In this document: piece by piece, positions 1 to 7,299 of the stretch
Position numbering within the stretch: the stretch's first letter is position 1
Layout of the letters: each line of letters begins with the position of its first letter
Source of the DNA: Lachnoclostridium sp. UBA1241
Lineage (GTDB): Bacteria; Bacillota; Clostridia; Lachnospirales; Lachnospiraceae
Assembly (NCBI GenBank): GCA_002308955.1
Contig: DBWJ01000107.1
Span: 45,522 to 72,404, forward strand
Reading direction: 5' to 3'
DNA: 26,883 bases
The notes under the pieces: model-generated
What the model saw: the letters and a program-made list of their open reading frames with translations, nothing else
Database searches by the model: none
What the model was told of the DNA's origin: nothing
Program-made: the position numbers and the translations under genes

Positions 1-707
1 CCGCCGCCGAATCCGCCGCGGCTTCCTCCTCCGCCGGAGTGACGGATTACGGTAACATGTCTTGAGACAACCGTCACGCTTCGGCCGTTGAATTCGGCGC
101 TTCCGCGGTTGGCGTCGGTAAGCTCCTTAACCGACACTTCCCGCTTGCGGTTCAGCATGCGAAGCACAATGAAGTTGATCAAGAGTCCCAGAAGCACGGC
201 GATTACCGCGTTCGACGCGTATTTCATCGGTTCGGCAATTCTGCGTCCTTCAACAAGGGCCTTCGCCTGTTCAAACGCCTCTGACACGCATTCCTTATAT
301 TCTCTTCTGGAAGCAAGCCTATATACGTTATCGGTGATGCTTCTTGCCTTGGCCGGCGTTACCGCGTCCCCGATATAGCCGTCAGTTTCAATGTAAATCT
401 CGCGATTTGACATATCGATGACGAAAAGAATACCGCTGGAGGTTCCGAACCAGGAATCATACGTTTTGGAAGCAGTATCCGAGGTTTTATCATGGAGCGC
501 TCTGGCCTTGGTCGTATAGACACCGACATTGCCGTACTCCGTCAGGGCTTTGCAGTCGATGCGAAGAAACGCAAGTTCCTCTACCGAGAACAGATTCGCG
601 TCATCCTGAATATGAATGCTTCCCTCCGTCGCCGGTTTCGGATGGCTTCCGCAGCCTGTCAGAAGGATTGCCGCAAGAACGCAAAGGAATAACAGATACT
701 TACGCAT
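1..707 (-). CDS. TPM-domain lipoprotein, C-terminus cut by window edge
   Basis: About 235 codons are visible; the stop lies beyond the left edge. The start ATG at 707 follows GGAGGTGATG at a good distance and overlaps the upstream gene's stop by 8 nt, so the two are translationally coupled. The N-terminus MRKYLLFLCVLAAILLTGC is a lipoprotein signal with Cys19 as the lipid-modified residue. The body (about 30-150) reads as a TPM domain, with stretches such as SSGILFVIDMSNREIYIETD and GYIGDAV. A membrane helix follows (about 165-185), then a basic segment and a glycine/serine-rich tail (SGGGGSRGGFGGG) running off the window. Such Gly-rich tails are usual in TPM proteins. Family members act at the cell envelope, and several have been linked to photosystem repair or phosphatase activity in other organisms; the role here is unknown. 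Pairing with a zinc-ribbon membrane protein suggests a joint envelope function. Confidence 0.8.
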   Translation of the reverse strand, partial: MRKYLLFLCVLAAILLTGCGSHPKPATEGSIHIQDDANLFSVEELAFLRIDCKALTEYGNVGVYTTKARALHDKTSDTASKTYDSWFGTSSGILFVIDMSNREIYIETDGYIGDAVTPAKARSITDNVYRLASRREYKECVSEAFEQAKALVEGRRIAEPMKYASNAVIAVLLGLLINFIVLRMLNRKREVSVKELTDANRGSAEFNGRSVTVVSRHVTVIRHSGGGGSRGGFGG

Positions 708-2286
708 TGTCATCACCTCCGCTCCTGCTGAATTGCTTCGGCTTAACGGACGAAAGCATGTTGTAGCCGTGAATCAGGCTCGTTACGGAAAATGCCACCG
801 CCCCCGCCGTAGCGAAGGAAATCACATAATAAATCCAGTCCGAAGCGGGTCTCACCGCGAACATCACCACGGAAATGATTCCGATTACGATGAACAGCGC
901 ATTCGTCAGATTCAGATGAATGCCGGTAAGGGACATATAACGTCCCCGCATGGTAAAGAACCGGATTATAAAGAAAATCAGGAAAATCGCCGAGATGATC
1001 AGGTAGACAGTCTCCGATTCAACGGAAAGTCCGCCGGTGGAAAACCCCGAAATAATGATCGGAACAAGATACGCCAGAATGCCTGCCAGAATTCCGATAC
1101 AGGAACCGATGCTTCCGATCAGTACCTTCACATCGATATTCCTTGTTTTCTTGCCGTACGAGATGTGGCACTGTTTAAGAAACAGCTCCTTCACCTCTCT
1201 TTTGAACATCGTCGATACGATGAATCCGCATGTTGCGGCAACGAAAAGCACGAATGACGGCATTGCCGTAAGCAGAAGGTTCAGTATCAGAAAAACCGGA
1301 ACTGCCGTAAGTAACGAAAACAGCAGGTATTTGTACGGGGAAGCCGGAAATTCCGCATACACCTTACCGGTCTGTCCGTTCACGGTTCCGTAGGACACGC
1401 GGTCGCCGCGCCGGTAGGAAAGGAACCACACCGGATACATGGCGAGCTTCGACTCCGTCTCAACAAGGTAAGCGCTCGCATCCGAAAGCTGCGCCTTCGC
1501 TTCCTTCTCCTGCAGTCCGATATCTAAGAACTCCTTCTTCGCTTCCGCGATGATCAGGTCGTTCTCGGTGCTTAGCATTTTCCGGCGGTACTCCTGCTCA
1601 TTCTGGTCGGCCGCGTTCGCATAGAAGCCGTTCAGATAGCACTCGTCGAAATCCACGGAATCGATCTGCATGAAGGGCACAATCTTTTCGCTGACGTCGT
1701 CCTCAAAGGAAAGGGACGCGTCGTGCGCAAGCCCCTCGTAGTGGCTCTCGAGACGGCCGGTTGCAAGATATTTCGTTGTAATCTGTTCGTCCCCGAAGGT
1801 CTCCGTCTTCGTTCCCGGGAACCGGTACGCGCCGCCTCTTGTGAAGTTATACGACCAGAACGGCATGTAAATGCCGCGGAAACTCTCCGCCTTGCCCTGC
1901 TTAAGAAGGGCCGAAGGAGCGTAAATCTGCTTCTTCGCGATTGCGCGGTAACGGCTTACGCACTCCTCCTTGTCAATCTTAAAAGGAATTACCTTATCCG
2001 GGCGGCGAATGCTCGAAAGCCGGCTCTGAAGCGTTGCCGGGCTGCCGCAATAGCTGCACCACGTAACGGCCTCATCGCTGTCGGCAACAATCTCCGCGCC
2101 GCACTGCGAGCACGTGAAGACCGTCACCTGCATGAGCTCGTTGTTCTCCATGATGGACTCGTCCGCGTCCTTAGACTTGCGGGACACCTGCGCCACCGGA
2201 TACAGCTGTCCGCAATAGCTGCATTTCATTTTCTGGGAAGCAATGTCAAACACAAGTCTGCTTCCGCAACCGGGACACCCGATCAT
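700..2286 (-). CDS. Zinc-ribbon multi-pass membrane protein, function unknown
   Basis: I start it at ATG 2286 (528 aa), because AAGGAGGGA at 2293-2301 lies 8 nt upstream of this ATG; a GTG two codons earlier touches the ribosome site and is less likely. Two CxxC...CxxC zinc ribbons are seen at the N-terminus: C4/C7/C22/C25 and C59/C62/C77/C80. A conserved-looking region follows (IYMPFWSYNF near 145), then a helical part rich in Glu/Lys/Ala, and about five membrane segments in the last 210 residues. It resembles the widespread TFIIB-type zinc-finger membrane proteins sometimes mis-annotated as primosomal or replication proteins; no catalytic motif is visible. It is probably co-transcribed with the TPM lipoprotein that overlaps its stop codon. 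Real gene: high confidence. Function: unknown. Confidence 0.85.
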   Translation of the reverse strand: MIGCPGCGSRLVFDIASQKMKCSYCGQLYPVAQVSRKSKDADESIMENNELMQVTVFTCSQCGAEIVADSDEAVTWCSYCGSPATLQSRLSSIRRPDKVIPFKIDKEECVSRYRAIAKKQIYAPSALLKQGKAESFRGIYMPFWSYNFTRGGAYRFPGTKTETFGDEQITTKYLATGRLESHYEGLAHDASLSFEDDVSEKIVPFMQIDSVDFDECYLNGFYANAADQNEQEYRRKMLSTENDLIIAEAKKEFLDIGLQEKEAKAQLSDASAYLVETESKLAMYPVWFLSYRRGDRVSYGTVNGQTGKVYAEFPASPYKYLLFSLLTAVPVFLILNLLLTAMPSFVLFVAATCGFIVSTMFKREVKELFLKQCHISYGKKTRNIDVKVLIGSIGSCIGILAGILAYLVPIIISGFSTGGLSVESETVYLIISAIFLIFFIIRFFTMRGRYMSLTGIHLNLTNALFIVIGIISVVMFAVRPASDWIYYVISFATAGAVAFSVTSLIHGYNMLSSVKPKQFSRSGGDDNA

Positions 2287-2356
2287 AAGCACTCCCTCCT
2301 TCTCTATTCTTTCCCCACATCATTACGGCAAATGCCATACGGGCATTCAAATTTCT

Positions 2357-2857
2357 TTATACCACCAGTCCCAACAGGCCGTAGCTCGCGATGCTCATGA
2401 TGATCGCGGCAAGCAGAATTCCGAGGAAGATGGCAATGGACGCCTTCTTAATGTTGAAATCATACAATGCCGCAATCAGCGATCCCATCCATGCGCCGGT
2501 TCCCGGAATCGGAATGCCGACGAACAGCAGAAGAAATACAAAGAAACCTTTCTCGGCACCCGCGGATTTCTTCTCCGCGCGCCTTTCACACCACTCGACG
2601 AACCCCTTCAGAATATTATGCTTTTTCATGAATGCGAAAATCTTCTCAATAAAAAGCAGAATGAAGGGAATCGGAATGATGTTACCGATAATGCAGATCA
2701 GGTTTGCCTTCAAAAGTTTGATTCCGAGGAGCTTCGCGATTATCACGCCGCCGCGGAGTTCCACAAGCGGAATCATTGAAACGAAGAACACGAACAGCTC
2801 CTTCGGGAGGAACTGTCCGAGTGAATTATTATACCAGTTTACAAGGGCTTCCGTCAC
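2357..2857 (-). CDS. COG2426-type small integral membrane protein
   Basis: A 166-residue hydrophobic protein of the family annotated as small multidrug export protein or COG2426 (Pfam Sm_multidrug_ex). Visible family marks are the early VSMIPLVELRGGVI stretch and the PIPGTGAWMGSLIA motif near residue 120, with about four membrane segments. It starts with GTG at 2857, preceded by GGAGG eight nt upstream; the ribosome site lies in the last codons of thrC, and only 3 nt separate the two genes, so they are translationally coupled. The export function implied by the family name is not well established, and nothing in this sequence shows a substrate. In the 70 nt before the next gene is a weak 6-bp hairpin (AATGCC/GGCATT) without a T-run. 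Confidence 0.85.
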   Translation of the reverse strand: MTEALVNWYNNSLGQFLPKELFVFFVSMIPLVELRGGVIIAKLLGIKLLKANLICIIGNIIPIPFILLFIEKIFAFMKKHNILKGFVEWCERRAEKKSAGAEKGFFVFLLLFVGIPIPGTGAWMGSLIAALYDFNIKKASIAIFLGILLAAIIMSIASYGLLGLVV

Positions 2858-2860
2858 GGA

Positions 2861-4363
2861 TTATACCTCCATAGCCGGAAGACCTAACAGGCTCCGTACT
2901 TCTTTTTGCATGTCGGCGGTTTCGCATACGCGTTCATGGCGTACCGGGGAGGTGCGGATTTCGGTGATTGCCGGAGGCTCCGTCACATTTGCCGTCTTAG
3001 CGAGATCGTCAATGATTTCGAAGTCATCGCGGGTATCGTCCTTGCCGTTCACGGCGCTCATGACGCTTCTTGCGAACTTGAACGGGCTTGCGGTCGAAAC
3101 GATGACCGTCTCGGTGTTGTCGCCGCTCTCTGCGCGGTAACGGCGGTATACCGAGGAGGCAACCGCGGTATGCGTGTCAATCACGTAGCCGGTGCGGTCG
3201 TAAAGCGTGTGGATCTCCTCCGCCGTGTCGGCCTCGGTGGCAAATCCGGGGATGAAGTCAGCCATGGCAGCCTTCATATCGTCGGTAATCGTATACAGGC
3301 CTTCGGTCTGCAGCTGCTTCATCAGGGAAGCGTTCTTCGCCGCGTCGTCACCGGCGCTGTGGTAGATGAGCCGCTCAAGGTTACTCGAAATCAGGATATC
3401 CATGGACGGCGAATTGGTCAGAATGAAATCCCGGCGGATGTCATAGGTGCCGGTCTTAAAGAAGTCGTAAAGGACCTTGTTCTCGTTGGAGGCACAGATC
3501 ATCTTCGCAACCGGAAGTCCGATCTTCTTAGCGTACAGGCAGGCAAGGATGTTTCCGAAGTTACCGGTCGGAACGACGTAGTTGATTGCGTCGCCCTCCT
3601 GAATGCGTCCGTCCGCGAGCAGTCTCGTGTATGCGAATACGTAGTAGGCAACCTGCGGGATCAGACGGCCGATGTTGATGGAGTTGGCCGAGGAAAATGT
3701 CATGCCCTTCCCCGCCATATCCTCACGGAGCTTCTTATCCCCGAACATCTTCTTGACGCCGGTCTGGCAGTCGTCGAAGTTGCCGGTCACGCCGATCACT
3801 GAGGTGTTGTCACCCTTCTGGGTAACCATCTGCAGCTCCTGAATGCGGCTTACGCCGTGCTTCGGATAGAACACGATGATGCGGGTGCCGGGAACGTTCG
3901 CGAAGCCTGCAAGCGCTGCCTTTCCGGTGTCGCCGGAGGTTGCCGTCAGGATGACGATTTCTTCCTTCCGGTTGTTCTTCTTCGCGGAAGTCGTTAAAAG
4001 ATGCGGCAGGATCGAAAGCGCCATATCCTTGAAAGCGATAGTTGCGCCGTGGAACAACTCGAGGTAGTAGGCGTGGTCCGCGTATACGAGGGGAGCGATC
4101 TCTTCGGTGTCGAATTTGGCGTCGTAGGCACCGTTGATGCATGCTAAAAGCTCTTCCTTCGTAAAATCCGTAAAGAAGAGTTTCATTACCTCGTAAGCCA
4201 CTCCGCGGTAATCCATTTCGGAGAGCTCCTTTAAGCTTTTATCCAGTTTCGGGAATGTCTTCGGAACGAACAGTCCGCCGCTTTCGGAAAGCCCCTGTAA
4301 GATTGCCTGGGACGCCGTAAGCTCCTTGTCTCCGCCTCTTGTATCCCGATAGAAAAGTTCCAT
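2861..4363 (-). CDS. thrC: Threonine synthase
   Basis: Converts O-phosphohomoserine to threonine and phosphate, the last step of threonine synthesis, using PLP. At 500 residues it has the length of the longer (E. coli/yeast-like) class. The N-terminal threonine synthase domain begins YRDTRGG. The PLP lysine is K112 in IAFKDMA, and the phosphate-binding loop TATSGDTGKAA is at 140-150. The ATG at 4363 has AAGGA seven nt upstream. The gene lies directly behind the RNase P RNA on the same strand, with no clear hairpin-plus-T terminator between them, so part of its transcription may be read-through from the rnpB promoter (inference). No T-box or threonine attenuator is seen in the 37-nt leader. 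No other threonine genes are in the window. Confidence 0.97.
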   Translation of the reverse strand: MELFYRDTRGGDKELTASQAILQGLSESGGLFVPKTFPKLDKSLKELSEMDYRGVAYEVMKLFFTDFTKEELLACINGAYDAKFDTEEIAPLVYADHAYYLELFHGATIAFKDMALSILPHLLTTSAKKNNRKEEIVILTATSGDTGKAALAGFANVPGTRIIVFYPKHGVSRIQELQMVTQKGDNTSVIGVTGNFDDCQTGVKKMFGDKKLREDMAGKGMTFSSANSINIGRLIPQVAYYVFAYTRLLADGRIQEGDAINYVVPTGNFGNILACLYAKKIGLPVAKMICASNENKVLYDFFKTGTYDIRRDFILTNSPSMDILISSNLERLIYHSAGDDAAKNASLMKQLQTEGLYTITDDMKAAMADFIPGFATEADTAEEIHTLYDRTGYVIDTHTAVASSVYRRYRAESGDNTETVIVSTASPFKFARSVMSAVNGKDDTRDDFEIIDDLAKTANVTEPPAITEIRTSPVRHERVCETADMQKEVRSLLGLPAMEV

Positions 4364-4400
4364 TGTCGTGTCCTTCTTTCACATTTGTCGAGAGAAAAAT

Positions 4401-4755
4401 GAGTGATGCTGTAAGCCGGGTTCTGTAATCGATGATCATCTGTCTTGACTGCATGTTACCATGCAGCTCCTCCGTACCCTTCCGGACACGGAACGCAACC
4501 CACCCGGAAACACGACGGGCCGCCGTATCGTTTCCTGTTCGGTTTTGCTGCGAGTGGGGTTTACAATGCCCTCCCCGTTACCGCGGAGGCGGTAGTCTCT
4601 TACACTGCCGTTTCACCCTTACCGTCCGAAGACGGCGGTCTGCTCTCTGTTGCACTTTCCTCGGAGTCGCCTCCACCGGACGTTATCCGGCACCCTGCCC
4701 TGTGCAGCCCGGACTTTCCTCACCGGACGAGCCGGCGCGATCATCCGCATCACTC
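4401..4755 (-). ncRNA. rnpB: RNase P RNA (bacterial, type A-like)
   Basis: The catalytic RNA of RNase P, which trims the 5' ends of tRNA precursors. On the minus strand the universal GAGGAAAGTCCGGGCT element (P4 5' strand region) occurs at about 4707-4724. The central GGTAAGGGTGAAACGG stretch is present, and the 3' part has ACAGAACCCGGCTTACA. The ends were set by the P1 helix: GAGTGATGC (4755-4747) pairs perfectly with GCATCACTC (4409-4401). The length of about 355 nt fits. The RNA is followed by ATTTTTC but no separate terminator hairpin. The promoter lies just upstream. Antisense reading frames across this stretch are not genes. Confidence 0.96.
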
Positions 4756-4763
4756 GATTGTTG

Positions 4764-4792
4764 ATAATACCACGAAAGCGTGGATTACACAA
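4764..4792 (-). promoter_or_regulatory. Promoter of rnpB
   Basis: The -35 box TTGTGT (4792-4787) and -10 box TATTAT (4769-4764) are separated by exactly 17 bp. Seven nt downstream of the -10 box lies the start of the RNase P RNA P1 helix, as expected for a transcription start. The -35 lies in the middle of a 20-bp palindrome, and the spacer holds a second small inverted repeat (CCACG/CGTGG), so an overlapping regulator or cruciform is possible. Confidence 0.75.
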
Positions 4793-4805
4793 GTGTAATC
4801 CGCGC
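4778..4805. repeat. Palindrome over the rnpB -35 box
   Basis: GGATTACACAAGTGTAATCC (4782-4801) has perfect 9-bp arms around a 2-bp centre. The flanks GCG and CGC extend the pairing to 13 positions per arm with one T-G pair. Its centre contains the -35 hexamer of the rnpB promoter. The loop is too small for a normal RNA hairpin and no T-run follows, so an operator-like DNA site fits better than a terminator. Confidence 0.6.
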
Positions 4806-4828
4806 CCGCGTAGAAGTTTCATCTTATT

Positions 4829-4870
4829 GCGTCAGGTATGACGCTTCCTATACTGCGTCAAATGTGACGC
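4829..4870. repeat. Two tandem 16-bp palindromes, GCGTCA-N4-TGACGC
   Basis: GCGTCAGGTATGACGC (4829-4844) and GCGTCAAATGTGACGC (4855-4870) share the same 6-bp arms with different 4-bp centres. Their centres are 26 bp apart, about 2.5 helical turns. They sit between the stop of the nucleoside kinase gene (4874) and the rnpB promoter. Possible roles are 3'-end hairpins for the kinase mRNA or a dimer-binding operator pair upstream of rnpB. No T-run follows on the minus strand. Confidence 0.6.
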
Positions 4871-4873
4871 CCT

Positions 4874-6532
4874 TTATACATCGAAGCAGCTTCCGCCGAC
4901 GAACTCGCGGGAGATACTGTTCCTCGGAATCGCGTCGTCCGGAATGTTTAGAAAATAGCTGAAGAATTTCAGCAGGCGCTTTGCCTCAAGATACTCGGGG
5001 CAGTCCTTCGGAATGCCGAACAGCAAAGGCTCTGCATACAGTTTCAATACGGCAAATTCATAGATGGAAGCCGAATTGAACATGTAATCCGCCTCTTCCT
5101 GGAACGGGAAGATATAATTCTCTTCGCCGTTACGTACCGAGCCCCACATCGCGATCGTGTCCTTGGCATCCGTGCCGCGGGTTCTCGCGTCACGTACAAT
5201 TCTTCGAAGAAGACGGCCGTCGGTGGTCGGGATACGGTTGTGGCGGTCTACATTAAGCTCGGTAAGGGCGCTGATGTAAATCTTATATTTGCTTTCCTTC
5301 GGAAGCGAATACGAAAGCTTGTCGTTGAGGCCGTGGATACCCTCGATGACGAGGATGTCGTCGTGGCCGAGCTGCATGAATTTGCCGCGGAATTCCTGCT
5401 TGCCGGTCTTGAAGTTGAAGGTCGGAAGCTCAACGCGCTCCCCGTTAAGAAGGCGGAGCATCTGCTCATTGAAAAGCTCGACGTCAAGGGCTTCCAGGCA
5501 TTCGAAGTTATACGAGCCGTCGGGATTCTTCGGGCAGAATTCGCGGTTGCAGTAATAGTTGTCGAGTCCGATGGGATGCGGCTTTAAGCCGAGGGCCTTC
5601 AGCTGAATCGACAGGCGGTACGAGAAGGACGTCTTACCGGACGAGGAAGGACCTGCAATCATGACGAATTTCTTCGTGCCGGCCTCCTTGATCTGTTTCG
5701 CCATGTCGGCAATCTTCTGCTCCATCAGGGCTTCCTGCACAAGGATCAGCTCTTCGGTGCGACCTTCGGTGATCAGCCGGTTCAGATCGCCGATGGTGTC
5801 AACCTCAAGGGATTTGCCCCAGTGGTTGGCTTCCTGAAGTGTCTGATAAAGCTTCGGACGGTCGGACATTGCCGCGGGAACGGACGGGTTGGAAGGATCC
5901 GGAAGCATCAGAAGGAAGCCTTCGTTGTACGGAATCAGGTTGAATACCGTCAGGCAGGCGGTGGATGCGGGCATGTATCCGTAGAAATAATCGGTATAAC
6001 CGCAGAGCATGTACACATTCGTCTTCGAATCCATGCGGTAGGAAAGAAGCTTCACCTTGTCTTCCATTCCGGCCTTCTCAAAGAGTTTGATCGCGTTGCC
6101 GGTATTCATCGACTTCTTTTCGATCATGCGGTCTTCCTTGCAGATGTCGAGCATCTCCTTACGAAGCGTTCCGAGGAACTCCTCCGAAATGCGAAGACGG
6201 CCGTTGATCTCGCAGTAGATTCCCTGTCCGATGCTGTGCTCCACCCGAAGGTTGTTGCACTCGTCCTGTCCGTACAGGCGGTACAGGGCAGCGAGCATAA
6301 GGAATATAAGACCGCGCTCGTATGTCTTGTAGCCGGGGCCTGTCGTAATATCGAGAAATTCGATGTCGCAATCGGAATACAGCCGCTTAAAAAGCTCCTT
6401 CAGCGAGCCGTTCACCTTCGCAAGCAGCGGCTCCTGGCCGTTCGGAGCCATCTCGCGGGCTACGCTTTCAATCGATACGCCTTCCGGAAAGGTCTGCGTC
6501 ACGCCGCCGACCGTAACATTAATATCTGCCAT
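4874..6532 (-). CDS. TGS-domain nucleoside (uridine-like) kinase
   Basis: A 552-residue protein. Residues 1-70 form a TGS domain, 75-200 resemble the second additional domain of threonyl/alanyl-tRNA synthetases, and 285-550 are a PRK/uridine-kinase-type P-loop kinase with GPSSSGKT at 294-301. The catalytic-site stretch LVIEGIHGLN is present. Proteins of this build are common in Firmicutes and are annotated as nucleoside or uridine kinases; the substrate has not been fixed by this sequence. The ATG at 6532 comes 2 nt after the trmK stop, with AAAGGA upstream inside trmK, so it is the last gene of the dgt-dnaG-rpoD-trmK run. This slot is held in many relatives by a Nif3-like gene. Confidence 0.9.
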   Translation of the reverse strand: MADINVTVGGVTQTFPEGVSIESVAREMAPNGQEPLLAKVNGSLKELFKRLYSDCDIEFLDITTGPGYKTYERGLIFLMLAALYRLYGQDECNNLRVEHSIGQGIYCEINGRLRISEEFLGTLRKEMLDICKEDRMIEKKSMNTGNAIKLFEKAGMEDKVKLLSYRMDSKTNVYMLCGYTDYFYGYMPASTACLTVFNLIPYNEGFLLMLPDPSNPSVPAAMSDRPKLYQTLQEANHWGKSLEVDTIGDLNRLITEGRTEELILVQEALMEQKIADMAKQIKEAGTKKFVMIAGPSSSGKTSFSYRLSIQLKALGLKPHPIGLDNYYCNREFCPKNPDGSYNFECLEALDVELFNEQMLRLLNGERVELPTFNFKTGKQEFRGKFMQLGHDDILVIEGIHGLNDKLSYSLPKESKYKIYISALTELNVDRHNRIPTTDGRLLRRIVRDARTRGTDAKDTIAMWGSVRNGEENYIFPFQEEADYMFNSASIYEFAVLKLYAEPLLFGIPKDCPEYLEAKRLLKFFSYFLNIPDDAIPRNSISREFVGGSCFDV

Positions 6533-6534
6533 AG

Positions 6535-7296
6535 TTATTCGTTTCCTTTCTTTTTTGTCAGCTTCTGCTGTCTGCCGGATTCCGCCGGTTTCTGCTGTCT
6601 GTCGGATGCAGTTGCTAACGCATCATGAAGTTCGCTGACGCGCTGTCTTATTGCGGGAATCCGTTCATTCGCGTTGTCCGTTTCGGCACTGAGAAGTCCT
6701 TCAAGCATCCGTTCCGCCTTACCGAGTTCTTCGGTAAGATAATCCCGGTAGACCTTATCGCCGCGCATCGGAAGAATCCTTCCTAAGCGGAGTTCCGCGT
6801 CCGTGTACGGGGTTTCTTCCGTCCCGGGTTCTGCGGAGATGGAGACGTACCATTTGCCGTCTTCAAAACAGGCCTGCTCATCGGTAATCGTAAAGCCCTG
6901 CCGGAACACTTCCGCGCGCACCAGTTCGGGATCCGACTGGGGCTGCAGCACAAGCTGTCCTGCTTTCGCCACGCAGTCACTTCCGCGCTTTAGGATGTCC
7001 TTCATCAGGATGCCGCCCATGCCCGCAATAACGATGCGGTCGGCTTCCCCGGGATGAAGCGCGTCCATGCCGTCCGACAGGCGGGTTTCGATGGTTTCGG
7101 TCTGGTGGAAGAAACGGATGCTCTCCTGCGCCTTTTTGAGCGGCCCTTCCCGAAGATCCATGGCGATCGCGCGCCCGACGGTCTTCTCACGGACAAGCCA
7201 GACGGACAGGTATCCGTGGTCGCAGCCGATGTCCGCGAGAACTTTTCCGGGGCGGACCATATCGGCTACCATATGCATTCGTTTTGATAATCTCAT
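6535..7296 (-). CDS. trmK: tRNA (adenine(22)-N(1))-methyltransferase
   Basis: Methylates N1 of A22 in the D-loop of certain tRNAs using S-adenosylmethionine. The 253 residues show the SAM-binding motif ADIGCDHGYLS (21-31), the AGMGGILM motif (91-98) and LQPQSD (117-122), in the order of the TrmK/COG2384 family. The C-terminal 60 residues form a charged helical region, as in B. subtilis TrmK. The ATG at 7296 is 3 nt behind the rpoD stop, and its ribosome site GGAG is made by the last rpoD codons, so translation is coupled. Linkage of trmK to rpoD is conserved in Firmicutes and supports the call. Confidence 0.95.
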   Translation of the reverse strand: MRLSKRMHMVADMVRPGKVLADIGCDHGYLSVWLVREKTVGRAIAMDLREGPLKKAQESIRFFHQTETIETRLSDGMDALHPGEADRIVIAGMGGILMKDILKRGSDCVAKAGQLVLQPQSDPELVRAEVFRQGFTITDEQACFEDGKWYVSISAEPGTEETPYTDAELRLGRILPMRGDKVYRDYLTEELGKAERMLEGLLSAETDNANERIPAIRQRVSELHDALATASDRQQKPAESGRQQKLTKKKGNE

Positions 7297-7299
7297 GTA

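Noticed and set aside
4401..4822. Several ORFs of 60-117 codons over the RNase P RNA
   Set aside because: They lie over an unmistakable structural RNA and its promoter.
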